Source: Pisolithus tinctorius
Taxonomy: Eukaryota > Basidiomycota > Agaricomycetes > Boletales > Pisolithaceae
DNA: 64,000 nt
Direction: 5' to 3'
Assembly (NCBI GenBank): GCA_024663395.1
Contig: JANFAH010000008.1
Span: forward strand, 434,001 to 498,000
The position numbers and the translations under genes are program-made. This document shows positions 11,701 through 22,879 of the stretch, piece after piece (the first letter of the stretch is position 1; each line of letters begins with the position of its first letter). The notes below the pieces were generated by a model. The model did not search any database. It was not told where the DNA came from and saw only the letters and a list, made by a program, of their open reading frames with translations.

Positions 11701-13325
11701 GTTGGAGCTTAGCAATTCGGCAATTATGCATGACGGGGAGTTGTAAGTGACTCTCGGGACAATTCTGCAGCCTCCTGAACGAATTGATTCTCCCAGTGGC
11801 CATGGCTCCGAGCAAGAAAACATGCGCCAGGAGAAGGAATACGAGATTGCATCTGCGAAAGGATATAGACCTTGTTCGCATAAGTCACCTGCGCTCGGAA
11901 TTCCACACTTACTGAAGGCTCATTCTCTCCAGGTCCTGCCTGCAAGAAGATGAGCGATCTTACGCAGCAGTCGGTTTTCAAGTCGTGTGCCTTCGAACCT
12001 GACAGAGATGAAATTCGAGAGGCTGCACGTGCCGCCAAACGTGCCCGAAGGTTAGAGCGTGCCCCCAAACTAGCACCGGTTAAACCAAAAGCCGTTGATT
12101 CCGATACCGAAGAGGATAAGCCTCTGCGACCCGTAAAATCTAGGTTCCGCGGTGGCACCCCTCTAGGTGACAGCTCGGAGGACGAGATGCCAGACTTTTC
12201 CCAGCTATTTGCAAGTAAAGGTAACTTGAAGAAGAAAGCGAAGAAGGTAGACAAAGCTTCAACCGAGGTATTCTCATTCCTTCATATTCCATAACCGTCT
12301 CGTCCCGCGCTAACTTTTCCTAGGACGATCTTGATGACTCTGATGACATTGAATTCATTGGTGGATCAAGCAAGTCGCAGCAGCAAACTGTTGGAAGTCA
12401 AAAGGGGGAGGAGAAAACTAACGGCGATGAGAGGGAGCCAACCGCCCTGCCCAACGCCCTCCTTGATGTGTGGAGAAGGGGCGACGACGACCTCGAGCCA
12501 AGCGCGAAAATGCTTGCGCTCATTGACTCACTCAGGGAAGCTGCAGAGTATGGTGACAAGTCTATCTGCTTTTCGCAGTGTAAGTCACCCCGAGTGTGCT
12601 GTATTGGATTTCATTCTTGATATGCACGTTTTGTGTAGGGACTTCGATGCTTGACCTGGTGGAGACTTTGTTCCGGAGATATGGTATTCAGAGTCTGAGA
12701 TATGACGGCAAGATGGATCGTGCCTCTCGCGAGAAGGCACTGGCTACATTCAAGGGGCACGATGGCCCAAAAGTGATCCTAATCAGGTATGTAGGCGGGC
12801 GTGACGATTACAAACATCTTCACTCAAATTCTCGGTGTTGCACAGTACAAGGTCTGGTGGTGTTGGACTCAACCTAGTAGCTGCAAATCGCATCGTAAAG
12901 TAAGCTTCCCAGACTACTACTAACGAAGTACCCTGACGAGTACCTTCCTGATAGCCTTGACCTCTCCTGGAATTATGCGGCCGAGTCCCAAGCATACGAC
13001 CGCGCTCACAGATTGGGACAGGAGAAAGAAGTTTATATCAAGCGACTGGTCGTGCGAGACACGATCGAAGAGCGGTGCGTAGTTTCTTGTTAAGGTGAAC
13101 GTGCTATTCCGTCTGTACTGATGAGTATTGTCTCACAGGATGCTGCGACTTCAGGAGGTTAAATCCGACCTGGCAGATGCGGTGTTAGGCGAAGGGAATG
13201 GCATTAAGCTCCACAAGATGAGTGTGAAAGAGATTCAAACTGTGAGTATATTCTTCACGTGCCGATTTTGGGGTTGCAGTTTAGTCCCATTGCTTTTGAA
13301 ACAGCTTTTTGGTATGAGAACGTAG
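8797..13325 (+). CDS. SNF2-family ATPase with embedded RING finger (Rad16/Rad5/ULS1-like)
   Basis: Large gene with many short introns; ATG 8797 begins a Ser-rich N-terminus and the stop is TAG 13323-13325. Domains in order: the SNF2 N-lobe with DQMGLGKTVQM (Walker A, around 9,660-9,745), [11 protein letters not shown] (DEAH box, near 10,230), [10 protein letters not shown] and [10 protein letters not shown]; a RING with CPVC near 11,520, [12 protein letters not shown] across two introns, and PACKKM near 11,940; an acidic, Lys-rich linker at about 11,990-12,470; then helicase C with SICFSQWTSMLD, a GGVGLNL motif (12,855-12,875) and [10 protein letters not shown]. The RING between the two RecA lobes defines the Rad5/Rad16/HLTF group, nuclear DNA translocases with E3 ligase potential. 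The intron inside Walker A appears to use a GC donor at 9677. After splicing I find no stop in the parts traced. The exact orthologue is not settled. Confidence 0.9.
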
Positions 13326-13781
13326 GGTATATCGTTGAGGTAATGCGAACCGTAAAGTATATCTTATCAACTACCCAATGTTCGTGTAATGTGGTACGGA
13401 ACTCAATGACGTCTTGTATGAAATGTACATGTTCAGACATGCTTACGTATCTTGCTTGTACACCGGCCATACTATGCGCAGGGGACTTAGCGAGCCAGGG
13501 TAGTGCACCCCCGGAAAGGAAACTGTTCACTCTAATTTTGCCATCATCTGATGAGAAGATATATTTTTAGATTTCCGTCTGCGACTGCCATTAGAGCACA
13601 TACCCGTCAGTAAGCCACGACAGCAGCGTATTACCCCCAGCTTTAAGGGAACCTATTCACCCGCCTCTGGGCTAGTAAACTAATGTACAACATGTCCTAC
13701 TTGCAAGCTGACGTTGCAGGTCCGTAACCCTCCAATTATACCCCATCCATAAATGCCCCAGTCGTTGCGTCCCGGATTATT
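13326..13781. other. intergenic, convergent 3' ends
   Basis: Lies between the 3' ends of the SNF2 gene and the convergent secreted-protein gene. No coding signal is recognised. Confidence 0.5.
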
Positions 13782-14300
13782 TTAGAAAAGCGCGACCACC
13801 GTGCCGAGTACGACGCTGGTTATCACGCTCATGCCGACCAAACCGTAGTTCCTTCCTGCCGCCATGCCTGAGGTGCCCGAGGACGATGTCCCACCTGGGC
13901 TTGTTGATGTTGGGGATGACGTTATGGTAGTAGGTGTTGCTACCGACACTGATGGCGCCGTAGCTGTAGCCGCAGTCGAGCTCGAAGTAGACGTAGGGGT
14001 GGGCGTAGGGACTGAGGGAGCAGCAGCAGACTGGGAGGATATATAAGAGGAGAGAGCAGAGATGAATGATGACGAGGCGGTCGTGTCGAATGGAAGAGTG
14101 CTAGGAAATGCACTTGTACTGTAGCAAAAAAAGTGAAACTTAGCTGGAGATCCCGATGGAAGGCTGTCTGTGGTGTCCACTCACCCGGGGATAGCTGTTG
14201 GAGGGAGTAAACTCGGGGAACCCTCCGCGGGAGAACCGGATGCACTGCAGCCTGTGAAGACAAGCGTGCAGGCGGCGGCGAGAGCGGCCTTGAGTTTCAT
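13782..14300 (-). CDS. small secreted Ser/Thr-rich protein, probably GPI-anchored
   Basis: Two exons on the minus strand, 14300-14185 and 14118-13782, with a 66-nt GT..AG intron. The join keeps frame and gives 150 residues. The N-terminus (MKLKAALAAACTLVFTGCSA) is a classic signal peptide with a likely cleavage after CSA. The middle is dominated by Ser, Thr, Ala and Pro, as in heavily O-glycosylated wall proteins. The C-terminus is a hydrophobic tail (about the last 22 residues, ending VVALF) after small residues, as for GPI attachment. The predicted location is plasma membrane or cell wall. There are no conserved catalytic residues. This is the last host gene before the repeat compartment. 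Confidence 0.8.
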
Positions 14301-14800
14301 GGCGAGTCGTGGGGGGTATACGACTTGTTGGTTGCGAAACCAACGGTGGTCACTATGGACTCGAGTTGTGGAAAGTGCGACGATTCAATAATGAAATAGA
14401 CAGGTCCCCGCGGCCCCGGAAATTATTTATGCTATCCTGAACCTTCTTCCGCAGCAGCCCAGCGTCAGAATTCAGGTACTCGTCATTTGCAGTGACGCAG
14501 CATTGCAGCCGTTGTCAACGTTTGACGTTTCGGATTTGCATTTCACAGGATGATGATGCCGAGCCTCCTTGTTCTTGATCATCAGTGTCACTGCCAGAGT
14601 ACTGCACAGAGTCCAGCGACTCCGGCGATTTACTTGTACCAATACAGTACTGGTAGGTATACTATTAGAGGCTCAGCGCTCAGCGCTCGGTTGCCAGCAT
14701 CTTATGGCGTTAGATCTGCACATTTATTCCCGCGCGCGTTGCGTCTTTTATTCCTGCGCGTTTTGTAGCGCCATCGCGCTTTTTCCCCCAGCTGGCCGCG
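14301..14800. other. upstream flank of the secreted-protein gene, up to the compositional boundary
   Basis: CpG-containing DNA with runs such as gcgcgcgttgcg near 14,730-14,745. No gene is seen. CpG drops sharply just after about 14,810, where repeat-type sequence begins. Confidence 0.5.
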
Positions 14801-14940
14801 CTGACATAATGCACGTGCCGCACATTTTGTACCCTTGCTGTGTTTTGCCTTGGTTGTGCCATAGTGTATTTTATGTTCTACTGCATTGCTTTTGTACTTA
14901 GTTTGCTTTCAGACTTGGCAAGTTGGAGAATGCAACACAG
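14800..14940. repeat. repeat Q, left copy
   Basis: About 140 bp that reappears in inverse orientation at about 61,535-61,675. Shared words include the cacattttgtaccct and cattgcttttgtacttagtt stretches. It lies just 3' of the minus-strand gene relic P on the left. Confidence 0.65.
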
Positions 14941-14976
14941 TGTATTTGATGAAAGGAGGAACATATAGAAAGCTAA

Positions 14977-16384
14977 CTAGGAAAACCAGTCACTGTTAAT
15001 ACCTAAATCATCTACAAGCCCTTGACAAATGTCTGTAATGAGAGTATTGGCATACTTAAAGGTGACCCCATGCTTGAGCACCTGAAACATAAGTTTTTGA
15101 CAGCTGGGAGCTGTTCAACCAAACTTCATCTTGCAAAAATGCTTAATGGCATTGAAATATGGCTGTGGGTTATGATGCTGCTTCTGTAACATTAAACAAA
15201 CAAAAATAAAACACCTGATTGCATGACTTTTGCAGTACTGCTCCTGCACAACTTTTTATACTACCCCTGCATAATTTTTAACACAGCCACCTTGCACCAC
15301 TTTGCACTAGCTAGGAGGGCAGATAAAATAGATAAACCTAGGCAGGACATGAACACAGTTCGTTGGCACCCTCCCCAGTCATCCCACCCAATTCACAAGG
15401 CTGTGATGCCCCACAGGGCCTGCTCGAACACTCGACCCCCTCCCCCGCCCCTCCTGCCTGGTGGCAGGATTGCTCCTTCGGGAAATTCCCATGGCATCGC
15501 CACCTGCAAATTCATGTAACTGCACTCCATGCCACAAGTCATCACTGGCCTAGCGAATTTGGGCCTGTTTCTTGGCAAAATACCCATTATTACATGGGTT
15601 ATGTACAGTAGCATTGAAACGAGTCCTGAGGAATGGGCAAGGAGTGCATGTAGCCCTGACTCGCTCACTCCCCCGTGCACATGCCCTGCTTAATCAGTAG
15701 CTGTGGGCACAGCCACCTGCAAATTTTCTGTGCATTACTGCAAAAGTTGTGCAATTGGGTGTTTTATTTTTGTTTGTTTAATGTTACAGATGCAGCATCA
15801 TAGTGGGTTTCTTCCATTGAGGAGGAAGTGGCCCATTCCATTCCACCAAACTGCATGCCAGTCTTCTTGACATGCTGTTGGGTTTTGGCAATCATTTGCA
15901 TGGGAGAGGATAATGGGTTCTTTGCAAGCAACAATCTTGTAGTGCTCATCAAGCATGGCTTTCACATACACCACAACAATGAATACCTTCTCATCTATCA
16001 ACCAACAATGCTCCTTGCTAATCTCCTTGAGCAGAAAGTGGTTGAGCTCCTTGAAACCATGGGTGAAAACCTTTGGGATGTGGAAATTGCAACCTAGCCT
16101 GACAAATTCTGATGGATGATAAGCAAATCTTTCATGCCAGATGTGAGCAATGGCAAAGCATTGTGTGGCTCCACATTGGTACTTCTGGATGAATCCCAGC
16201 AACTCTCACATTTCTTGGTGAGAATCAGGCTCCTTCCCACCCTTGCTGGAGTGTTGAGGGACTTCATCCTACTTACTAGAGCATGTGTGCATATATTTGG
16301 TACCCTGGATTTCAAACCCAGCCTAACTTTATCCCTTGACTCCAGCAGTGGCTGGCACAACATAGTTCTAACATTTGCTGCCAC
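14977..16384 (-). pseudogene. unidentified repeat-type gene relic (P), split by a MITE
   Basis: Minus-strand coding relic in two frames: 16384 to about 16,200, then about 16,200 to 15,801, continuing beyond the MITE from 15,170 to a TAG at 14979-14977. It keeps protein-like conservation, for example HAVWWNGMGHFLL just upstream of the MITE and YFNAIKHFCKMKFG just downstream. One in-frame TGA follows KFG where Arg (CGA) is the likely ancestor, and a frameshift lies near 16,200. I do not recognise the family. Its composition and surroundings suggest a transposon-borne or repetitive gene rather than a host gene. CpG is almost absent. Confidence 0.5.
15173..15800. mobile_element. 628-bp MITE-like element with ~65-bp terminal inverted repeats
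   Basis: Both ends carry the same sequence in opposite orientation: TGATGCTGC, one variable base, then TCTGTAACATTAAAC and an A-rich run, continuing for about 65 bp with a few mismatches. It is flanked by TA on both sides (15171-15172 and 15801-15802). It interrupts relic P, whose coding sense resumes on the far side. There is no ORF of its own, so it is non-autonomous. The TA target suggests the Tc1/mariner or a related group. Confidence 0.8.
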
Positions 16385-16525
16385 ATGCCATTCTCCACTC
16401 CAGTGAGAAAAGTCACATGACTAGGGGAAATTTAGGGGGATGAAGTCAGTATATGCACACATTTGGAAATGGCAAAACAGTGAAAAAATATATGTAATTA
16501 TCCTTTCCTACTACAGTCTGATATC

Positions 16526-18845
16526 ATGTCAGAGTCACCTTCTGGAGTTCCTAGTGTCCAAGATATTCAAGATGAGACACTTGCACTCTTTGGAAAGCAA
16601 CCATGCCTATGGCAAGCAAAGGCTGCACAAGCATTTCTGCAGGGCAATGTGAGGAAATATAAAAGTGAGGATTGAGGATAGAGTACCAGAAACTGTGAGG
16701 GAGTGAGTAAGACCAAATGGGCTCCTATAGCCTGAGCAAAGGAAAGATGGGGTGGGAGACTGTCTAGGGCAGTCTGGGGCAGTCTTATGGTGGTTCTTGT
16801 CTTTGGGGGTAACTTGTCTATTGGTAAAAACTTACAGTATGAACAAACTGTAAGTAAGTGCTGACTAAGCACACAAAAAGCGAACTATACTACTCAAGTA
16901 TAGTGCCCACAACAGTAAGTAAAGAAACAATAAAACAAATAAAATAGAAATTAATACCCAATCCCATAGTAAGGAGATCTTTCTCCTTACAGTGATAAGG
17001 ACATAATATGCATTGCAGGGACATCCATGGGGAAGAGGCTTACTTTCTGGATGCCACTGCTCTTCTGTCTGAAAGCCATACAGATCATCATCACACCATT
17101 GAATCAGCTTGGGAAGCAGCAAGTTGAGGGTTTGGAGAGCATGGGACTGCAGGCTATCACAATCAATACAGACACAGCTAAAGAGAAGATTTATGAGGTA
17201 TATACCTTTTGGAACATACCTCTTTTGTGCACAGAACACTTACACTTGACTAGGACATTGGGGCATTAGAATACTGGGTGGTCATAACAAATCCAGAACA
17301 GATTATGAAACCTGGGGACAAGTTCAAGGCCTTGCTGAAGGAGAAGGCATTTGTTGACCAGATAGTGGGGATAGCCTTCAATGAAGCACACTGCATCACA
17401 ACATGGGGGGATTTCAGGCCAGAGTACAGGGAATTGGGGTGACTATGGTTTGTCTTACCTTGCTATGTGCCTTACATGGTCACATCTGCAATGCTAACCT
17501 TGGAGATGCTTGGTGACATCACAAGAATGCTGCAGCTCCAAGGGAAGGATGATCAAGTGAATATTCAAGTGTGCACCAACCAACCAACCATTAAGCTCTG
17601 TGCATGAAAGATCAAATACTTGCTTACCTCCTATGTGGATCTCATGTTCTTTGTGCCTGAGAGTTGGATTGTGGGTGATCCTGCACTGCCACAATTCTTG
17701 GTCTTCTTTGACAACATCCAAGATGCAATTGCAGCTACCACAACCCTTCAGAAGTGCCTGCCACCTGAAGTCCATCACAAAATTAAATGGTTCAACTTGG
17801 ACATGACAACAACATACAAGGAAACAGAGGTCACTCACCTATGCACTGGAGAAACATGGGGATTGTGCACTACTGAGTCATTTGAAAACATCTCCTGAAG
17901 TGGTCATCTGTAATCATCAAGAGATAGGGGATGGATGTATCAGACATAGCCATTGTAGTTCAGTGGTGAGCAATGTGCCAACTGTCTACACTATGGCAAC
18001 AGTGGTATGGCTATACTACTGGCAGAGAAGGAGCTGTTTGATGATGTGAGAGAAGAAAAAAGGGTGTGTCAGGAAGCTAGGAAGAGGTGGAGCAATACAA
18101 ACAAACTGGGTTCAAGGCCACAACCACCAAAATGCCTTGCACTGGATGCAGACAGCACTACAACTGTTAGTGGGAATGGGTTGGTTACTTCTCCAGTCAA
18201 CAAGAACACCTTGAAGAACATGTTAGCATCAGGTTCTAGTGGGCACAGAGGGTTAAAGAAATGGAGAAAAGAACTGGACCCTGCAATGGACTGCCTTATC
18301 AACACTGGTTCCTGGGCAGTGATGTGTCAATGGGTGATGATTGTGACATGTTTTGATAACAGTAACACTGGCAATGAGGGTGAGCCTTTTGAAGAAGAAG
18401 TGGCAAAGAAGCTGATCTCATTTGACCCAAAGAATATGGTTGCATGGCATGTGATCCTGATCACTCAGAGGGCTGTGTGTGGTGTGTTCCAACCAAGCTG
18501 CATGTTTGATGCAACCTCCATGACCCATCTGCATTCATTTTTGTTGATGTACTTCCACCTGCCCCTCCTAGCAATGCTGCTTGTTCTCACCTTTTGAAGT
18601 ACTCTATGGAAACAAGGGCACTAGTGCTTTGTGACACACTGGAGGACTGGAGGGAGGGCAAGGCAATTGCTAAGCTGGGCATTGCTTGTGTCAATGATTA
18701 TGGCCTGGGATTCATTCTTCAGAGCCCTGCAATTGGTCACATTGTTGATAGTGTGCACCACCTCAAACTATGGACAATTAATGCACAACTCTACATACCC
18801 AATGTCTCCAGAATTCATCACATGGGTAAGTTCTTCATGTGGTAG
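16526..18845 (+). pseudogene. RecQ-like DEAD/DEAH helicase relic
   Basis: Starts at ATG 16526 and is interrupted by repeat T1. Motif I is AGTSMGK (17016-17036), degenerate from a GTGxGK P-loop, followed by LTFWMPLLF. Motif II is NEAHC (17380-17394) where DEAH is expected, so the metal-binding Asp is lost. Downstream come ITTWGDFRPEY, a VVQW..LSTLWQ block near 17,960 typical of these RecQ-like proteins, and a C-terminal region to 18,845. In-frame TGA codons stand where Arg is expected (for example after REL-G near 17,440 and before KIKY near 17,608), and a frameshift lies near 18,000. The gene is dead. Such helicases are repeat-borne and often subtelomeric in fungi, but that placement cannot be tested here. 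Confidence 0.75.
16648..16991. repeat. short repeat T, copy 1 (solo-LTR-like)
   Basis: About 340 bp beginning TGTGAGGAAAT and ending CCTTACA, inserted in the helicase relic just before motif I. A diverged second copy lies at about 60,851-61,192. Both share 'cctatagcctgag' and 'taacttgtctattggt'. The TG..CA ends suggest a short LTR, but I find no clean target duplication. Confidence 0.5.
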
Positions 18846-18941
18846 CATGTATTTATTGATGATTAGCACATTCTCATGTTGCATATCACATTGCAAACTG
18901 GGCTGCTGATGCACTCTCCTGAGTGTGTATGTCACAACATA

Positions 18942-19055
18942 CAGTGGCTTAAAATACTGACTGCATGTTTGGACATTTTTCACCAGAGTCAATAATGCCC
19001 CGTACCACCTAACTGTGACAAGACCTAACAACAGGGTGTGTTGTAGGCTCATGCC
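18942..19055. mobile_element. Tc1/mariner terminal fragment
   Basis: Starts CAGTGGCT right after TA (18940-18941) and continues actgactgcatgtttggaca. The same terminus, inverted, occurs at about 63,607-63,656. It is cut on the right by the insertion of element G1. Confidence 0.7.
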
Positions 19056-19744
19056 TGTTATGGGTGCATCAGGGGTCTTTCCTTTTTTGCCCAAGAGTGC
19101 AAGTCATGTGTGTCATGTGCCTCATTGTGTCGATTGTCCTCACTGTGGTTGTCCTCAGTCTCAAGGCTCATGTGGCCTTTGGATCACCAGCAGTGGGGGT
19201 ATTTCCAATACCCACTGATGCTGTGTATGCCCTGTCATTCTGACTCACTCTGCTGTCTGCAGTTGATGGACAGACATTTCATTTTATCTCTGGCTCGTTT
19301 ATATTGCTTACTTGTTTCTTTGTTGCTCCAGTGTCAGGCTCCTCACTGTGCATTGATTGTGCAGCTGGTATAGCCATTGTTTCCATACTTACCCCCATCT
19401 TTGACACTGTATGACTCCTTTTCTATTTCATTGTTTACTGCTGTGGATACTTACCATCACCTTGGCACAACTTGTACGGTACTTGTGTCCTGAGTTATTT
19501 AAACTGTCATACCATACCCTGTATCCTCAGTTTTTTGATACCTTGAAACTCACCTATAATTCTTTGACCTCCTCCCTCAGTTCTCACTTGTGATCTCAGA
19601 AGAACTCACTAATAAGCAAAGACCTATCTGGAGATTGTCCAAAGTAGTTGAGCCATAGGGGTAATGATAAGTTCAGCCTGTAGACTCCCACCCTCGCCAT
19701 TTGTGCCTAGTCCATTTGACAAAGTCACCGGCTTGGGCATAACA
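19056..19744 (+). repeat. G1 5' LTR
   Basis: 689 bp, TGTTATG..CATAACA. It matches 33872-34560 nearly throughout, and most differences are C/T or G/A. Confidence 0.95.
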
Positions 19745-20281
19745 AAATCAAAAAACTCTCACAGCTTTCAAGGACTTGCAACCTCCTTACAAAGGTTACT
19801 TGTCTGGGTTTTCTGAACTACAACTAAACCACCCCTTTTTCACTATACACCCTTGAAACTCTACAGGCAGCCTTTTGGCTTTAATAGATCACCTCCCTAG
19901 AGTTGGATCCCATTGGCTCTCTTCGCAGAAAGCAAACTAGATCCTCAAACCCCCCTATACTGAGAGGTTTCCTTTGGGAAATAAACCCTCCCTCAGCCTT
20001 CATTGTCACTATTCATTAAGGTGTCCAATCCCAGGAAGCTGAAGCCTCCAGTCCTGCCTTGAACCAACCTCTTAGGTCTAGGACATAAAACCCCCTTACC
20101 CCCTATCCCACTCGGTCATTTAGGACCCTTGGTCACAGCTTCCAACCCCTGTTTATCTTTCTTGTCGTGATATCACAAAACTGAAGTAGCGCTTAGTTCC
20201 AGAGAAGAAGATGATCAAAAGTCCGATACTTCTTTTGGATCAGTCCTCAAAGAAGAACCCAAAGAAGCACACCTGATCAAC

Positions 20282-21415
20282 ATGTCCATGACCCAAGGTC
20301 ACAGAGAGTCTGCACCAGAAATGCCCCCAAAAATGTATACAGAGGAGGAGATGTGGAGAAGTTTGGAGGATCAGTGAGTCCACATGGTGGAGGAAGTTTG
20401 TAGGTTGATGTTGAGTTCAACCAGTGATCCTTTCCCATCTGGTATGCCCACCGAATCAATGTTAAGACACTGGTATCTTCGCAATGTCAGAAAGGACATA
20501 CTCCCAGAGCCATCTGCAGGTGATTGCAGTAAGGGGAAATCCAAGTATGATGATGAAGGCGATTACCATGAACACCTGCCCAATGGAGGAAGGGAATTCA
20601 ATGTTGGATGACCCAGAGAATACAATGGAAGCCACAATGGGCTTCAAACTTGGGTAACTCAAATGGAAGGTTATCTTAACCTTAACCAACACATATTCAA
20701 CACTGAGGCTCTCAAGATCTCCTTTGTGCTGATGTATATGACTAAAGGAGCTGCTGTTTCCTTCACTGAAAACTATTGGAACAAGAACAAGCTGCTGGAC
20801 AGTACCATCTACTACACTGACAATTTCAAAACCTTCGTAGACTGTCTTAAAGCCATGTTTGAATCTGGTGATCAAACTGCCTTGGCTATCCTTCATCTGT
20901 CAAGCATAGAACAGGGGACGTGTGAACTCGAAGCCTATATCACAGAATTCACAGGGCTGGTAAACAAAGCCCAGCTGAAAGAAGAGTCATGTGAAGCCAG
21001 AATTTTCTTTGGAAAAGGTCTAAACAAGGAATACCATAATTGGATCCTTAACTCCGGTCGAGTGCCAACCACTGTGATAGAATGGATCAAGGTCACAGGA
21101 GAAGCACATAAAGCAATTGCTACCAAACATATCCTGGAAGGAAAAGAATCTTGGTACAAAAGGAAGTTTGTTCATTTCCAAGGAAATAGCCAAGATCTGG
21201 ACACCATGGATGTGGATAAGCAGAAGAAGAACAATCATCGATCCACCACTGATGTCACCTGTTACAACTGCCAAGAAAAGGGTCACTACAAGAGTGACTG
21301 TAAAAAGAAACAACTTTCCAATGTTCACATTGTAATTTCCAAGGATGGTACCAAGACCACATATGTGGGAAATAGGGAAGTGAACAATGAGGAAAAGAAG
21401 TTGTTGGGTTTTTAA
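20282..21415 (+). pseudogene. G1 gag with CCHC zinc knuckle
   Basis: Capsid-type polyprotein open from 20663 to 21415. Upstream frames reaching about 20,282 are broken by TGA codons near 20,375 and 20,610. The zinc knuckle CYNCQEKGHYKSDC lies near 21,260-21,302 and has the exact CX2CX4HX4C spacing. The N-terminal half resembles retrotransposon gag helices (YIT-EFTGLVNKAQ region). Non-functional as it stands. Confidence 0.85.
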
Positions 21416-22879
21416 AGAGGACTGCTGAAACTGTTCCTGCATCAGTCAATCTGGTCTCTGTGTTGTCAGCTAAATGTACTTCTATAGATGATGAATCCAA
21501 TATGAGAATCCATTCTCTGCTGGGACTTGTTATTTTACCTGACTTCAAGGCAGGAATATGGGCCTGTATTGACTCAGGCACTGAAGTCTCCCTCATTTCC
21601 AAATTGTCATGACTGTGCATTCATCCTGTGTCATCACTAACTCCACACCCTTTTCTGCCGGTCATTCACTCACTCCGCACCAACTCTGCCCACCTTCTAT
21701 CGTCTATGAACCATCTCCACTCCGACTACTGTCGGACTTGTGTTGCTCTCCTATCGGACTGGGCGGACCGTTCTCTGAGGGGTCATGTGACTACCTTTGG
21801 ACTTCTCCCTGACAGCGTGCAGTCAGGTACTCTGCAGCGCATGCACTGCATGGTCCAGCACCTGGACTGGTTCCTTTTTTGGATGACCTATGTTACCTGC
21901 TCGTATGTCCTCTGTCTACCCTTCATTCGTCATCTGGGAGGTTTTACTTGAAATTTTACGAGTCTCCGTATGTCAGTTCCGATTCCGGTTACTGTACCTC
22001 CATAGTAGTATAAAAGCATGTATCATACTCTGCCATCCCTCAGTACGAATATCAACTTAGTTCCTACTCCCTCTGATTCCCTCTTCTGCCTGTCAGAGTT
22101 ATCTCCAACTCTCTGTCTGTACTCTCCCTCTGAAATATGAAGGCTGAGATTGTGCAAGGGGGTAGCACATGAGCTAAACCTGATGCCCTCACTCTGCTCC
22201 GCCTTTGCTTTGGCGGTGTGAGGAATCCACATTCCCTGGACATGTAAGCCCCTATCATTAACTGTTCTGTGACTACTGTTACGTCTGCTCCCCTCTCGCG
22301 TTCACCATTGTTCATGCGCTACCTTCCCACGCCCTCGCTCCCTCTCGCACAATGCTATACCCGTGGCCACTGTGCTCCAGTTGTTGTTTTTCCTTGGACT
22401 CTTTCTCTTATCACGGCCTCTATTCCTTTAGTGCTTGTAGTATACCCTCGGCCTCTGTTTTGGCCTGTCTTCTGTGTACGCGCTGTCGCATGGCTTTCCC
22501 TTACTGTACCCTGTCTTACTTAGGTTCTGGGTTTGTCTGGACTATAAAGCCCTGTACTTAGGTACAGAATGAGACCTTTTGGCACTCAGAAGGTCACCAC
22601 GAGTTTCCTCTACACTTTGTCTACACCGCACGTCTCACATTCCACCATGCACGAACTATGTATACTGCCCGCACCGCTCGCATCGCCAGTACTATTCCGC
22701 AGACCATGCTGCGCATGTCACGAACCACTACCGCTACAAAGCGCCGGGTCTCACCTTCTAGACTCGACAGTCCAGAATCCCTTGGGATGAGCAATTCGTT
22801 CCCTTCATTTTTTATTGTTGTTATCTAAGCCATCTAGCTCGTATTTTACAGCTACTTGGACTTTTCCTACAACTGGAGC

